Counted from the stretch's first letter, positions 1-11,984 are shown. The stretch: DNA of 16,201 nucleotides from Acanthamoeba lenticulata (GCA_002179805.1 NAVB01002502.1:1-16201); one strand, 5' to 3'. The notes: generated by a model not told the origin, from the letters alone. Translations and numbers: made by a program.

Positions 1-465
1 GCTCCTCCACCTCCTGTGCCCCACGGGGGGGGGGGGGTGAGGCTTGTGCGGCTACATGGGGCCCGCCACCAGCGTCGGCATCAGGAGAGGAGACGTACGT
101 CGCCGCGCTGGAGCTCGACCAGGAAGAGCTCGACGAGGTGGTCCAGCTTGCGTCCGGCGCAGGAGATTTGTAGCAGGAGGAGCGCCTCGTTGCGGCTGCG
201 CACATGCTGGACTACAAAAGCTGGGGGAAGAGTGAAGAGCGCCTTGAAGGAGGCCTCGCCGTCTGTGCTTGCGCTCTGGCTGCCATAAGGAGACGAGGAT
301 AATGGCGTACCCCCACTTGCCTTGAACAGATCTCAACAATTAGATGAGGGCGGGAGCCAGAAGAGGATGAGCTGAATGAAATACCTGCTGGCGTGCAGAG
401 GACCCCACGCTGCTGCCAACAGGCGTCGGGCCAGAGGAACCCCAAGCGGGGCTCTGGGCCGTGGT
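1..465 (-). CDS. 3' part of an unidentified spliced gene, cut by the left edge
   Basis: I do not recognise this protein. Reading the minus strand, three exons join in phase: about 465-385, 331-99 and 13-1. The introns are 384-332 (donor GTATTT, acceptor TTGAG) and 98-14 (donor GTACGT, acceptor CACAG). The second exon gives an ordinary helical sequence with ALFTLPPAFVVQHVRSRNE, then a leucine-rich stretch ending VELQRGD. The last exon continues EVEE and runs off the window. Without the last splice the frame stops at 81-83. The GTACGT donor exactly at the codon boundary, matching donors elsewhere in the window, argues for the splice. The 98-14 intron holds a run of 13 G (25-37 on the plus strand). 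The 5' end is unresolved: no in-frame ATG was found before an A-rich (minus strand) stretch around 470-530. Confidence 0.4.
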
Positions 466-783
466 CCTTGTTGTTTTTTGTTTTTTATTTATTTTTATTC
501 CATTGATTTTTTATTCGCGATAAAGTTCCGATTTTCCTCAAAAGCAGGAAAGAAACAGAGCTCTTTGGCGAGGGAAAAGGTTCGGGCGAGCAACATTTAT
601 TCTTTTCTCGCTCTTCGTAAATGCACGATTGGCTAAAAGGCAGGCCTTGTTCGCTACGACTGGTGCGCTCCCTCGAAATCAGCCGATCATCTCTTGGTGG
701 TCGTTTAGGTCGGCCCTTGTTGGCCTCATAGCTCCTCCAAGGCCCGCTCGGTCTTGTAACATAGCACCTGTGCCTGACACACC
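466..783. other. Intergenic or unassigned stretch
   Basis: I see no convincing gene. Positions 469-530 are strongly T-rich on the plus strand, which would suit a plus-strand polypyrimidine tract or an AT-rich promoter region between the left-edge gene and the RFX locus. The open frames here are short and have no family resemblance. Confidence 0.4.
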
Positions 784-1398
784 ATGGACGAGATGAAGAT
801 CGACGTGCCCGCCATTGAGCTCCTGCTCTACGCGCGTGGCTGGCTCAACTCGATAAGCCAGTGGAACCGAAAGCCAAACTCTCGAGTAAAAAGGGCTTCC
901 ATGTGGGTCACTCAACGTACGCTGCCTGCCTTCTCCCCCCGGTGGTCTCAAGCTGGTCGTTGACCAAGCTCTGTTCCCTCCTCCTCACACGCAGTCCGAA
1001 CGTGCGCCCCACGGGAGGAGAGGCGGACACGGCCCATGCGCACGCAGTGGAACGACAAGGGTTACGCGGCACTTCCTTCGAGCCCACCAGACCAGAGGTC
1101 AGCGTCCCTGCGACTGTAGGGTCCAGAGAAACGGCAGTGACAGTGGTAACGTAGTAAAGCTTGTTGGCAAAAGATGAAACTTTTAGCATGGGGCATCAGG
1201 CTCGCGGAAGAGCTCTCCTCCTGACCAACACCCGGCGCTCTGCCTTCGTAGCGATCCGCTAAGCGCGCGGGAGTATGGTTGTTGCCAAAATAGCTGGCCA
1301 TTCGCTGAGAGGGCAACCAGCCATTGCAACGGAACAGCCCCTCGGGCAAAGCTCCCTGGCATCTTCCAAAAAAGCTACAATATAGACTCAGTGATAAG
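784..1398 (+). CDS. Possible 5' coding exons of the first RFX gene, or a separate small gene
   Basis: The reading frame from ATG 784 begins MDEMKIDVPAIELL, reminiscent of the start of the downstream RFX paralogue (MDKPLDEKIDD). A consensus intron 917-994 (GTACGC donor, CACACGCAG acceptor, 78 nt) joins it in phase to 995-1097, which contains RTQWNDKGYAALPSSPPDQ. If unspliced, that exon stops at 1117-1119 and gives an 85-residue protein. A further phase-compatible chain runs 995-1097 to 1294-1398 (contains KLPGIFQKSYNIDSVI), then 1608-1703, which enters the RFX domain. Those two introns would be 196 and 209 nt, longer than is usual here, and the 1098 donor (GTCAGC) is weak. No domain is recognisable in the exons themselves. 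The first splice is plausible; the connection to the RFX gene is inference. Confidence 0.35.
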
Positions 1399-1650
1399 GT
1401 GAGCACATGCCCGAGCAGGTGGAGCTTTCAAGTCATTTGGAAGGTGCACAGAAAAGGACCTCGACCACGCTCTACGGCCGCCTCCATTTGGGCCCTCGCT
1501 GCATGTGAGCACGGCTCTCGTTCAAATCATGTGCAGGTGGGATGGCTATGAGTACCGCAGGTCGAGCTTGACGCTCGCGAGCAAAAGTTCTATGACTTCA
1601 CTTGCAGTCGGTGCTTTCAACTCATTGACACGTCTTCACGCGCTTGGTCA

Positions 1651-2749
1651 ATGAACCGCTTCGTAACCAGCTCTGTTGACGCCGAGCCCTTGGTGATCGA
1701 ATGGTACACCCAAGAGCTCCCTTTGTCATCTCGTGGTCTTTGCTCGCGATCCCTGCGGGTGCTCGTTCGTCGCTGGTGCGGCCAGCTGGCCAGCCGAGGT
1801 CGCAGCTCGCGCTCAAGATTGTTCTCTTTTTTCTTCCTTGTTTGCGCTGCTTTCCTCCTCTCCTTCTATCGACAATGTTGATGACCTTTTATCTCTACCG
1901 CCCAAGCTCTCGCGAAAACAGATGGTGGGGAGGAGATGGCAAGAGCGTTCCCTTCTACGGGTCGTGACTCATGGCTGGCCGGCATCCGTGGGTGTGTGCG
2001 CGCTACTTAGGCTGAAGGCGACGTACACGAGCCATCCGGAAGGATCTGTGGCCAAGGCCTCGGTCTACCAGGATTACGCCGCCTTCTGCGAGCAGCGAAG
2101 CTTCGAGATGCTCACTCGATCCGTGTTTGGCAAGCTCTTCAAGCGTACCTTTCCCTTTGTGGGATCACGTCGCCTGGGCAAGCGCACGGACAACGCCATG
2201 CACTACACCTTCATCGCTTCCATATCCTCTCTACCGATCTCCTCCTCTTCCTCATCCTCATCTCGGTTCACCGGTTCCGCTGAAGCGCCTTTGCCCACAT
2301 CTCCCTACGTGATGCTGTCGTCGAGGCTTCCCTCTTACGATGAGCAAGCCTTTGGCCTGATGTTGGCCGGAGAGGAAGTCGTTGGCCCACCACCTCTTTC
2401 CTCCCCGCCCCCGGTCCTTCCCCGATACGGCATCATCGAGCCCGCACCTCCACACTTTTATGACTCCGCCACTGTACGGGTTCCGCTGATGCCAGAGAGC
2501 TTACCTCACCAGCTGCTGCCAGGTGCCCTTCCTCCGGCCACCACCAGCACGCACTATTCCCCAACCTCCCCACCTTCCTCCTCCTCCTCCGTATTTGAAC
2601 GCCGCCAGATGGCAAGTCCCTACTTTCAACCAGCAGCAGCGCACGCTGTTGCCGGGCCACAGACAACGAAGGTGTCACAAGAACAGACGAGCTGTTTGGC
2701 TTTCCCTTATGGGCTGCCCATCACCCACCCTCCTGGGAGACCACCGTAA
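1651..2749 (+). CDS. RFX-type winged-helix transcription factor, copy 1
   Basis: This encodes a nuclear DNA-binding protein with an RFX (regulatory factor X) winged-helix domain; the family binds X-box motifs. Core model: exon 1651-1703, intron 1704-2010 (307 nt, GTACAC to CTTAG), exon 2011-2749, giving 263 residues. The domain starts at DAEPLVIEW and covers about residues 10-88. Its RFX hallmarks include ASVYQDYAAFCEQ, SVFGKLFKRTFP, the wing motif SRRLGKR and MHY. The rest is a low-complexity tail rich in Ser and Pro. I see no RFX dimerisation region. Coding sequence upstream of ATG 1651 is open and resembles the N terminus of copy 2, so the true start may lie in an earlier exon (for example 1608 or 784). 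Copy 2 has RIAPI after the HYT motif; this copy has FIASI. The stop codon overlaps an AATAAA signal. Confidence 0.8.
2011..2209 (+). repeat. Duplicated RFX recognition segment, copy A
   Basis: These 199 bases match 4041-4239 at every position but one (T at 2047 against C at 4077, a silent Ser codon change). The match starts at the shared splice acceptor boundary and stops at the MHYT codons. It encodes 66 residues of the RFX domain, including the recognition helix and wing. Sequence on either side diverges quickly. Confidence 0.97.
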
Positions 2750-2753
2750 TAAA
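2748..2753 (+). terminator. Poly(A) signal overlapping the stop of RFX copy 1
   Basis: AATAAA begins on the second base of the TAA stop codon (2747-2749). It is the nearest polyadenylation signal to the end of the reading frame, so the 3' untranslated region would be very short. Confidence 0.65.
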
Positions 2754-3716
2754 GAGTTTACCATTTCCTTGCAAGTCCTTTTATGCCTACCTTATAAGGG
2801 TGTGGTTCCATGGTGATGATTAGAACAAAATCCTTGGTCATTTATGGCAGGCCAGGCTGGTGCATAAGTTGAAGAAAACCAGCTGCTTGAGAAGGCAGAG
2901 CTAGGGGACCATGGGAGGTGGAGTTCCTTTTGGCCTGCAGGTAAGCCCGCCCACCTGTTGGCGGAGCTCTTTCAGAAGGCACAGCGTTTTTCAGTCATTC
3001 TTCTTGTCCTTTACGGCGTCAGCGAACCTGTACACCATAGTTTCAACTGCCAAGACCTCCTTCGTCATGTCCCTGTGCCCTCTATTCTCCGATTGCGCTT
3101 CATCTTTCAACTTTGTGCAGTTCATTTCGATCGAACGTCATTGTCAGTGAAGTGGGCATGCAGATGATCGAGAAAGCAGAGCGAACGGTTTCAAATCGAA
3201 GTTCAAAGATTCTATCGATTGGATAGAGTTCATTGGCACGTATAAGCTCCTCACTCCCGCTTGACAACCACATCATTAGTTGCATGGTGACAGAGATCCC
3301 TTTGAGCATCTCGAGTAAAACCTGCCGAACTCGCCCGCCGATCCCACAACGCATCTCATACTGAGCCCTGCCGCCCAAGGCGGCCATTGGGGCAGCCGGG
3401 CATGTGTAAGCGCACTTGGCGCCAGAAAATAGAGAAGCTTCTGCTGTGTTTCGCACGTCTTCCGCGGGTGCTGCATATCAGCCCGTGATTCGGGCAATCT
3501 TGACCATCCAAGTTAGGCCGTTTTTCCCTAATTGTTCACTAGGACGACTTGCCCGTGGGATTATAACTCCCATGGGCCCATGGGCGGGATGGGGTCTCAC
3601 CGCACCTGCATCTTTGGTCTTCTTTAGTTTCTCCTCTCTTCGCCTGCGAGGGCTTTGCTCAACCAAGTCTCATGTCGGAGCTCGACATATGAGCTTACAC
3701 TTGAGCATATTCGTTG
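2754..3716. other. Spacer between the two RFX genes
   Basis: I see no firm gene. A minus-strand open frame at 3456-3100 has a GTG start and mixed codon use. It gives a 118-residue sequence without a recognisable domain and is left unannotated. A TTATAA element lies at 3561-3566, followed by a perfect 16-base palindrome at 3569-3584. These could be promoter elements of the second RFX gene. Two short upstream open frames precede its ATG: one starts at 3672 (six codons), and one starts at 3689 and overlaps the main start. Confidence 0.45.
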
Positions 3717-4728
3717 ATGGATAAACCTCTCGATGAGAAGATCGACGACACCGAACTGGAGAGCTTGACCCGCTTCGTCATCGGAACGGACGACGCTGAG
3801 CCCCAGGTGGTGAAGTGGTACTGCCTTCCTCCTCCTCTTCCTCCCGGTTTATTCCATTTTCTTCATTGCCGTCTCGCCGTCCATCTTTCGCAGTCCCCGC
3901 GAGCGACTGCAGATTTGATTGTACGCGCTGCATAGTGCACTGCGCGCAGCTTTGCCATCGTGTGCCCATCTCGCGCAGCGCTCGTGGAGGCCAAACTAAG
4001 ATGGGGGTGGGGCTTCTTTCTATTGCGCGCGATACTCAAGGCTGAAGGCGACGTACACGAGCCATCCGGAAGGATCCGTGGCCAAGGCCTCGGTCTACCA
4101 GGATTACGCCGCCTTCTGCGAGCAGCGAAGCTTCGAGATGCTCACTCGATCCGTGTTTGGCAAGCTCTTCAAGCGTACCTTTCCCTTTGTGGGATCACGT
4201 CGCCTGGGCAAGCGCACGGACAACGCCATGCACTACACCCGCATCGCTCCTATCTCCTCTCTCCCCGCTACCTTCCGCCCCACATCATCGTCTTCTTCAC
4301 CATCATCGTCATCGGCCGCACCACTTTGGCTGCAGCCAGCACACATTTCACCACAATCTGCATCGCCTCTGGCACAGGTACAAGATGATTATCCATCGAT
4401 TAACCGCGGAGGGCGATGGCCATCGACCTCCGCACGCTCGTTCTCCTATCCTCCACCAGATCACTTTGAATCTCCTTACTCTCATCTTTCTTCTTCGTTC
4501 ACTACAACGACGGCATCTCCTCTTCCTTCTTCCGCATCACTTCAGGCAACGCAAAGCCGACGGTGGAGCGAGAACGACTCGACCAAGACCATCTTCTATG
4601 CTCGCCCCAGTGAGGGTTTACCTCGGCTCCATCATCAACCCGCTCGGCCAACCCACACCCCTGTGCTTCCCGTCTATTCCTCCCCCAACGGGCGGTTACC
4701 GCGAACTTTAGACTCAAATAAAACCTAA
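3717..4728 (+). CDS. RFX-type winged-helix transcription factor, copy 2
   Basis: This is the tandem paralogue of the preceding RFX gene. Exon 3717-3817, intron 3818-4040 (223 nt, GTACTG to CTCAAG) and exon 4041-4728 give 262 residues. The intron is in the same place and phase as in copy 1, splitting the Trp codon of VVKW. The RFX domain spans about residues 26-105. It includes ASVYQDYAAFCEQ, the helix SVFGKLFKRTFP, the wing SRRLGKR and HYTRIAPI. The family normally ends this region HYYGIRI or similar, so this copy is closer to canonical than copy 1. The C-terminal 160 residues are Ser/Pro/Thr-rich and unlike the tail of copy 1. The start is chosen because an in-frame stop lies at 3702-3704 and the N terminus aligns with copy 1. 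AATAAA sits inside the last codons (4717-4722). Confidence 0.85.
4041..4239 (+). repeat. Duplicated RFX recognition segment, copy B
   Basis: This is the partner of 2011-2209, with one silent difference in 199 bases. The homology is coding and starts at the acceptor site. The upstream intron ends share only a few bases (GCGCG followed by a TACT-like branch region). Confidence 0.97.
4717..4722 (+). terminator. Poly(A) signal inside the last codons of RFX copy 2
   Basis: AATAAA is read as Asn-Lys just before the Thr codon and the TAA stop at 4726-4728. A second, weaker AATAAG follows at 4729-4734. If the internal signal is used, cleavage would fall only slightly downstream of the stop. Confidence 0.5.
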
Positions 4729-5254
4729 ATAAGGAAAACACCGCTCTGGTTCCTCCGTAATATTTCGCACATGACAGAAAGGAAATTGGCATCCCCCTCC
4801 AAACTTGTTGACAGGTGAGGCGTGAGGAAAAAGGTTTACATCGTGTTCCCTAAAATGAGTTGCAGGACAACTGCGCGAATAAAGGTTACCAAGTAATGTG
4901 CGGTTAGAAAAAGTCACTACATTTTTGTAAATTGCCTGATTTGGTTGAAAGTACCTTCTCGATAGAGTTTGCGCTGTTGAGCACGATTTACGGAAGATCG
5001 ATTGAGCACAAGCACCGTCCAGTACACCTCTCCTTATCCCGTGTTTGTGTCATTCCAATGCAACCCAAAAAGATGCAGTCTTCTTTCAATCTACCAACTT
5101 TGATTCTGCTGCCTGGCCCAAAATCAACCAAAAATGCAAACGGACGCTCTAACGCACGGGCTTTATTTTGATATTTAATTTGTTATTTGAGCTCTTGTGT
5201 TGCGTTGTGGGCGTGCTTGCTGCTGGAGCTATTGGGGGGAGGGGGGACAGACTT
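4729..5254. other. Convergent intergenic region
   Basis: This region separates the 3' ends of RFX copy 2 (plus) and the acyl-CoA synthetase (minus). Apart from poly(A) signals I see no gene or RNA structure. The open frames are short and unremarkable. Confidence 0.5.
5162..5167 (-). terminator. Poly(A) signal of the acyl-CoA synthetase gene
   Basis: TTTATT on the plus strand is AATAAA on the minus strand, about 90 nt past the stop codon at 5255-5257. It is the first such signal downstream of the gene. Confidence 0.6.
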
Positions 5255-8783
<3,529 letters not shown>

Positions 8784-8854
8784 CGTTCAGTAAATCGTTA
8801 GATCTCGCGCTGAGACGCTTTGTTCTTTGCCAACCCAGCCGTTTTGCTCTCTCT

Positions 8855-8862
8855 CTTATATA
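8855..8862 (-). promoter_or_regulatory. TATA box of the acyl-CoA synthetase gene
   Basis: The minus strand reads TATATAAG here, followed by a GA-rich run. Initiation about 30 nt downstream would fall near 8830. The first ATG after that is 8783, consistent with the gene start. A rival gene model would place this sequence inside coding exon (start at 8886), so the assignment is likely but not certain. Confidence 0.55.
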
Positions 8863-8869
8863 GACATGT

Positions 8870-9481
8870 AAAAAGGGAAGAGCTCATATTGGCTTTGCGA
8901 CAAATGTGAAAGACTTGCGAGAGATTAAGGAGGTAGTAAAGAGGAACACAAGCGACTTCGGGAAGCGACATGAAGGCAAAACATTTTTGTTTTGAGCCTT
9001 TGAGTGCGTACCAGACTTCGTGGAATGAGTCCATCTTGCCGCAGCTGAAGCCTGAAGGATGTACAAGAAACAAACTGGATCCACGTGTAGAGCACAACTC
9101 GAATAAGCTTCCCTCAACCGACGAATGGTAATATTCGTTTTACTTCTCAAAAAAAAAAATTGAAACAAAAAAATAGCCAACTTGCAAGGGTGGGACTTGA
9201 ACCCTCTGCCATGGGAGGAAAGGTAAGCGGAGTAAAAGCTCCGATCACGAGAGAAGGCGAGATGGTAACGAGGCAGGTGTTCGTAAAAAGAACACGTTCT
9301 TGTAAAGGTGCAAGCTCGTAGCTGAAGTGTAATTCATTGGGGTAATTCATTAAAATAAATAGTGTGTGTGTGGCTGGTGGTCTTCTCGCTCAACCCGTGC
9401 GCACAGCCGCGAAGCTGGCGGGGAGCAACCGAGCCACAAATAACTTAGGGTTTGTCTGTACAAAGGGGAGAGAGGGCCTTG
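8870..9481. other. Intergenic region with an orphan tRNA-like B box
   Basis: There is no supported protein gene. On the minus strand 9200-9189 reads GGTTCAAGTCCC, matching the Pol III B-box (T-arm) consensus. T runs follow within about 30 nt (9173-9149). No matching acceptor stem, D arm or seven-base anticodon loop was found upstream, so a complete tRNA is not called. A GTGTTC/GAACAC inverted repeat lies at about 9277-9295. The segment nearest 9481 is probably the GATA gene's 3' untranslated region. Confidence 0.4.
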
Positions 9482-10778
9482 CTAGTTGAGCAAGTCGTAG
9501 ATGCTGGATCTCTTCCTCTCAGTGTCGCTCTCCGGAGTCGGCGAAGGCGACGGAGACGAGGATGGCGATGACATGCTCGAGAACGAAAGCGACGATGAAG
9601 AACCAGAGAGCGAAGAGAAGGGCGACGACAGGCGCGAGAACGAGGACGAGGGAGTCGAGCGCAAGGAACCACACGCCGCCTCATCAGAGGCATTGGAACG
9701 CGGAGTGAGCGACGAGAACGAGGCAGAACGCAGATGCTGCATCATCATTCCGGCCGCCATGACCTCTTCATCGTTCTGGTTGTAGAGGCTCTGGTTGCTG
9801 ATGAAGCTGCCTGGGAAGCTGCTGCCGTGTTGGAAGGGGCGGAACAGCTGGTGCGAGTGCGGAGCTGGAGGCGCGTAGAAAGTCGGCGCGAGCTGGCCGG
9901 CGGCGACGGAGTGGAGGTGCTGAAGGCCAAGAGCGGCCGCCGCGTGGCTTCCAACGTTGTTGTTGTTGACAGCAGCCTGCGGACGAAGCTGGTGAAGATG
10001 AGGAACGGCCGAGACTGGCCGGGCCGTGGCGGCGCTTGTCGGGGTGGCGGTCTCGGGCTCCTCGCTTTGGCGCTTCATCATTTTTCTCTTGAGACGCCAG
10101 AACTTCATGCCGCACGGGTTACAAATCCTGTGGAACGGCAAAAGCAGAACTCGTAAGCAACGACGTCGTTTGCATTTTTCGAAAGCTCATTACACGCAAC
10201 GGTTGCAAAAAGAGGCCTCGCACGTACTTGGTGCCATCTGGCCCATTACGCCACTGCGACGACTCGGTGGCGCCGCAGCCGCTGCACACGTAGGCCTTAC
10301 GCCGGAGCTGCTGCTGCTTCTTCTTGTTGTTGCTGCTGTTGCTGCTGCTGCTGGTCGAGGTGTTGTTCTTGCTGATGTTCCTCTTCGCCGCCGCCGACGA
10401 CGACGACGTCGACGATGACCTCTGAGGTGTAGAAGAGAGAACGGGCGAGGAGTCGGACGAAGCTACGGGCGACGACGGCGACGAACAAACGTCGGCAACG
10501 GGCGAAGCCGGTCGTGGCGAGTTCGACGGGCTGATGGTAGTGAGTTGGGACTCAAGGTCGCACAGCTCTCGCAAAATGCGCTTGAGGGCCGGCTGGTCAA
10601 GTCCACGCTTGTTTCCGGCCTGTGAAAGCAAGTAGATGTTCTGCGCAGACTGCACAACCTTGCTCATGCTCGCACCCTCGCCGGTACTTGACGACGTCGT
10701 CGTCGAGGGTGGACTGTGTTCGTGGACCGCGGCTTCAAGGAGGTGGTGGTGCTGCGGGTAGGCGGCTGTGGCCGACAT
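9482..10778 (-). CDS. GATA-type zinc-finger transcription factor
   Basis: This is a nuclear DNA-binding protein of the GATA family, 398 residues from exons 10778-10228 and 10127-9482. The 100-nt intron 10227-10128 (GTACGT to CCACAG) splits the finger at the Lys codon before its third Cys. The joined finger is C165-X2-C168, 17 residues, C186-X2-C189, with QWRNGPDGTK in the middle and ICNPCGMKFWRLKRK as the basic tail, a canonical type IV finger. Residues 37-80 (SKVVQSAQNIYLLS onward) form a predicted amphipathic helical region. The linker 85-160 is Ser/Asn/Gln-rich. The last 200 residues are Ser/Pro-rich and end SSIYDLLN. ATG 10778 is chosen because no ATG occurs on this strand between 11409 and it. 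The frame is nevertheless open without a stop back to 11279. Target genes cannot be inferred. Confidence 0.92.
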
Positions 10779-11330
10779 GCGCGCTGTTTGTGGTTGTGTC
10801 TCGTGGACGTGCGCCTGGCGGTTGTGGCCGATTTCAGCGACGGCGGGGTGCGGTGTCTTGAAGCAAGCGGCGGGCGCAACGGTTCGCTGGGGCCGGAAGT
10901 CGGAAACGGGGGGTAGAAGTCGCGCCAGGAGAGTGCGCCGATTGGAGGAGCTTCGCTGGAAAGAATAAAAATTCGGCCGCTCGAGCTTGGTGTGACCGCG
11001 AGGCGACTGGGGTGTTGTTTCGGTGGTGTGCCTGGTCGGCGCGCGAGCTTGAAGTAACCCTTGGTGAAGTGAGAGGTATTCGAATTCGAAGGGCTGCGGC
11101 AGCACCTGGTAGACTTGTTTGGGTGTTGTTGTTGGGGGTTGCTGGTCGAGCCGTTTGATCAAAGTAATATGACTGGTGATGATGGCTACCACGCGAAGAG
11201 AGGTGCCTGTGCCGGTGGTGATAGTGGTGGTGGTGGCTGGCTTCGTGAAACGGACACAGTGATGTAGTAGTATGTACACTGTGCGGGGGGGCCAAAGTGT
11301 GTGGTGGGGTGCGTGGAGTGAGTAGAAGAA
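10779..11330 (-). promoter_or_regulatory. Long ATG-free 5' leader of the GATA gene
   Basis: From the probable start site to ATG 10778 the minus strand has no ATG in any frame, although the plus strand of the same stretch has at least five. This suits a scanned 5' untranslated leader of about 550 nt. Spliced introns inside it cannot be excluded. Confidence 0.5.
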
Positions 11331-11355
11331 AAAAACTCAAGGGACGGCGAGCTCG

Positions 11356-11363
11356 AATAAATA
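11356..11363 (-). promoter_or_regulatory. TATA-like element upstream of the GATA gene
   Basis: The minus strand reads TATTTATT, set in GC-rich sequence. Initiation about 30 nt downstream would begin the long ATG-free leader. The match to TATAAA is imperfect, and the same bases read AATAAATA on the other strand. Confidence 0.4.
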
Positions 11364-11511
11364 GGTGGTCTCCGGTGGCGCGTCAGGCTGGAACGGATGG
11401 AACGAGCGACATGAGGAGATACCGCGGGCCTTGCTCCAGATCAGCTCACCCCATATCGTGGCGCTCCCATGTGGCGACAGCTGACGGGGGAAAGCTTGAA
11501 CACTTGGCTAA

Positions 11512-11778
11512 TGTGACCCCGACGACAGGCACGTGGAGCGATCCCGCGAGGCCAGTGTGTCGACGATTCAAGAAAGCACGGTGCACCCTTCGTTCTCCGC
11601 GAACACCCCAGCCGCGCAGCAACCAGGGAAATCCCCGTCGAGCGAACTATTTTGTCCTTCTTGTCGACAAACTACTACAAAACCCAACAAAATCGGGGCT
11701 TTTAATGGTGCCGGACTTTGGCATAATTGCTGGGTCATGTTATCAGGGCAAGTCACACTACGAAAGAAAAGTAGCTGA
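11512..11778 (+). CDS. Open frame with a degenerate GATA-like finger, possibly a relic
   Basis: The frame after the stop at 11509-11511 gives about 88 residues. The first half has GC-rich codon use like real exons here and a Ser/Pro/Gln linker composition. The second half reads SELFCPSCRQTTTK, then NGAGLWHNCW. The spacing is C-X2-C, 18 residues, position 3, X2, C, as in a C-X2-C-X18-C-X2-C GATA finger. Trp (TGG) replaces the third Cys and Trp replaces the usual Gly after the fourth. Codons turn AT-rich in this half. It could be an exon of an unrecognised gene, a decayed GATA paralogue, or chance. A start codon and neighbouring exons were not identified. Confidence 0.3.
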   Translation, partial: CDPDDRHVERSREASVSTIQESTVHPSFSANTPAAQQPGKSPSSELFCPSCRQTTTKPNKIGAFNGAGLWHNCWVMLSGQVTLRKKSS

Positions 11779-11984
11779 GTGTGCCCTATGACAGGCTTCA
11801 TGTCTTGTTGCCGCTTGCGGGGTAACGTCAGGCCACGTACCGCGCACGCGCGCTATTCGGCGTATGTTCATGTTGGTTCCCCAACGCGCGCAGAATCCAC
11901 CTCTACGGGCGTTGAAGCCGCTTGAGGGCCTGTTAGTGACGTTACCGTTTCTCCCCCAAATGCGGGTCTTCCCAAGACGCGGCC

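Noticed and set aside
3100..3456. 118-codon minus-strand frame between the RFX genes
   Set aside because: It has a GTG start, mixed third-base use unlike confirmed exons, no recognisable motif and no splice context. It may be chance.
9185..9335. Complete tRNA gene on the minus strand
   Set aside because: Only the T-arm-like sequence is present. The stem bases do not pair fully, no matching acceptor strand is found, and the candidate anticodon stem (CGGAG/CTCCG) encloses six bases, not seven.
9501..10156. Plus-strand frames opposite the second GATA exon
   Set aside because: They are acidic and repetitive shadows of the Ser-rich GATA coding sequence on the other strand.
10834..11340. 168-codon minus-strand frame in the GATA leader
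   Set aside because: It has no ATG, is rich in His, Arg, Pro and Ser as expected from a shifted repeat-rich frame, and overlaps the GATA-frame leader.
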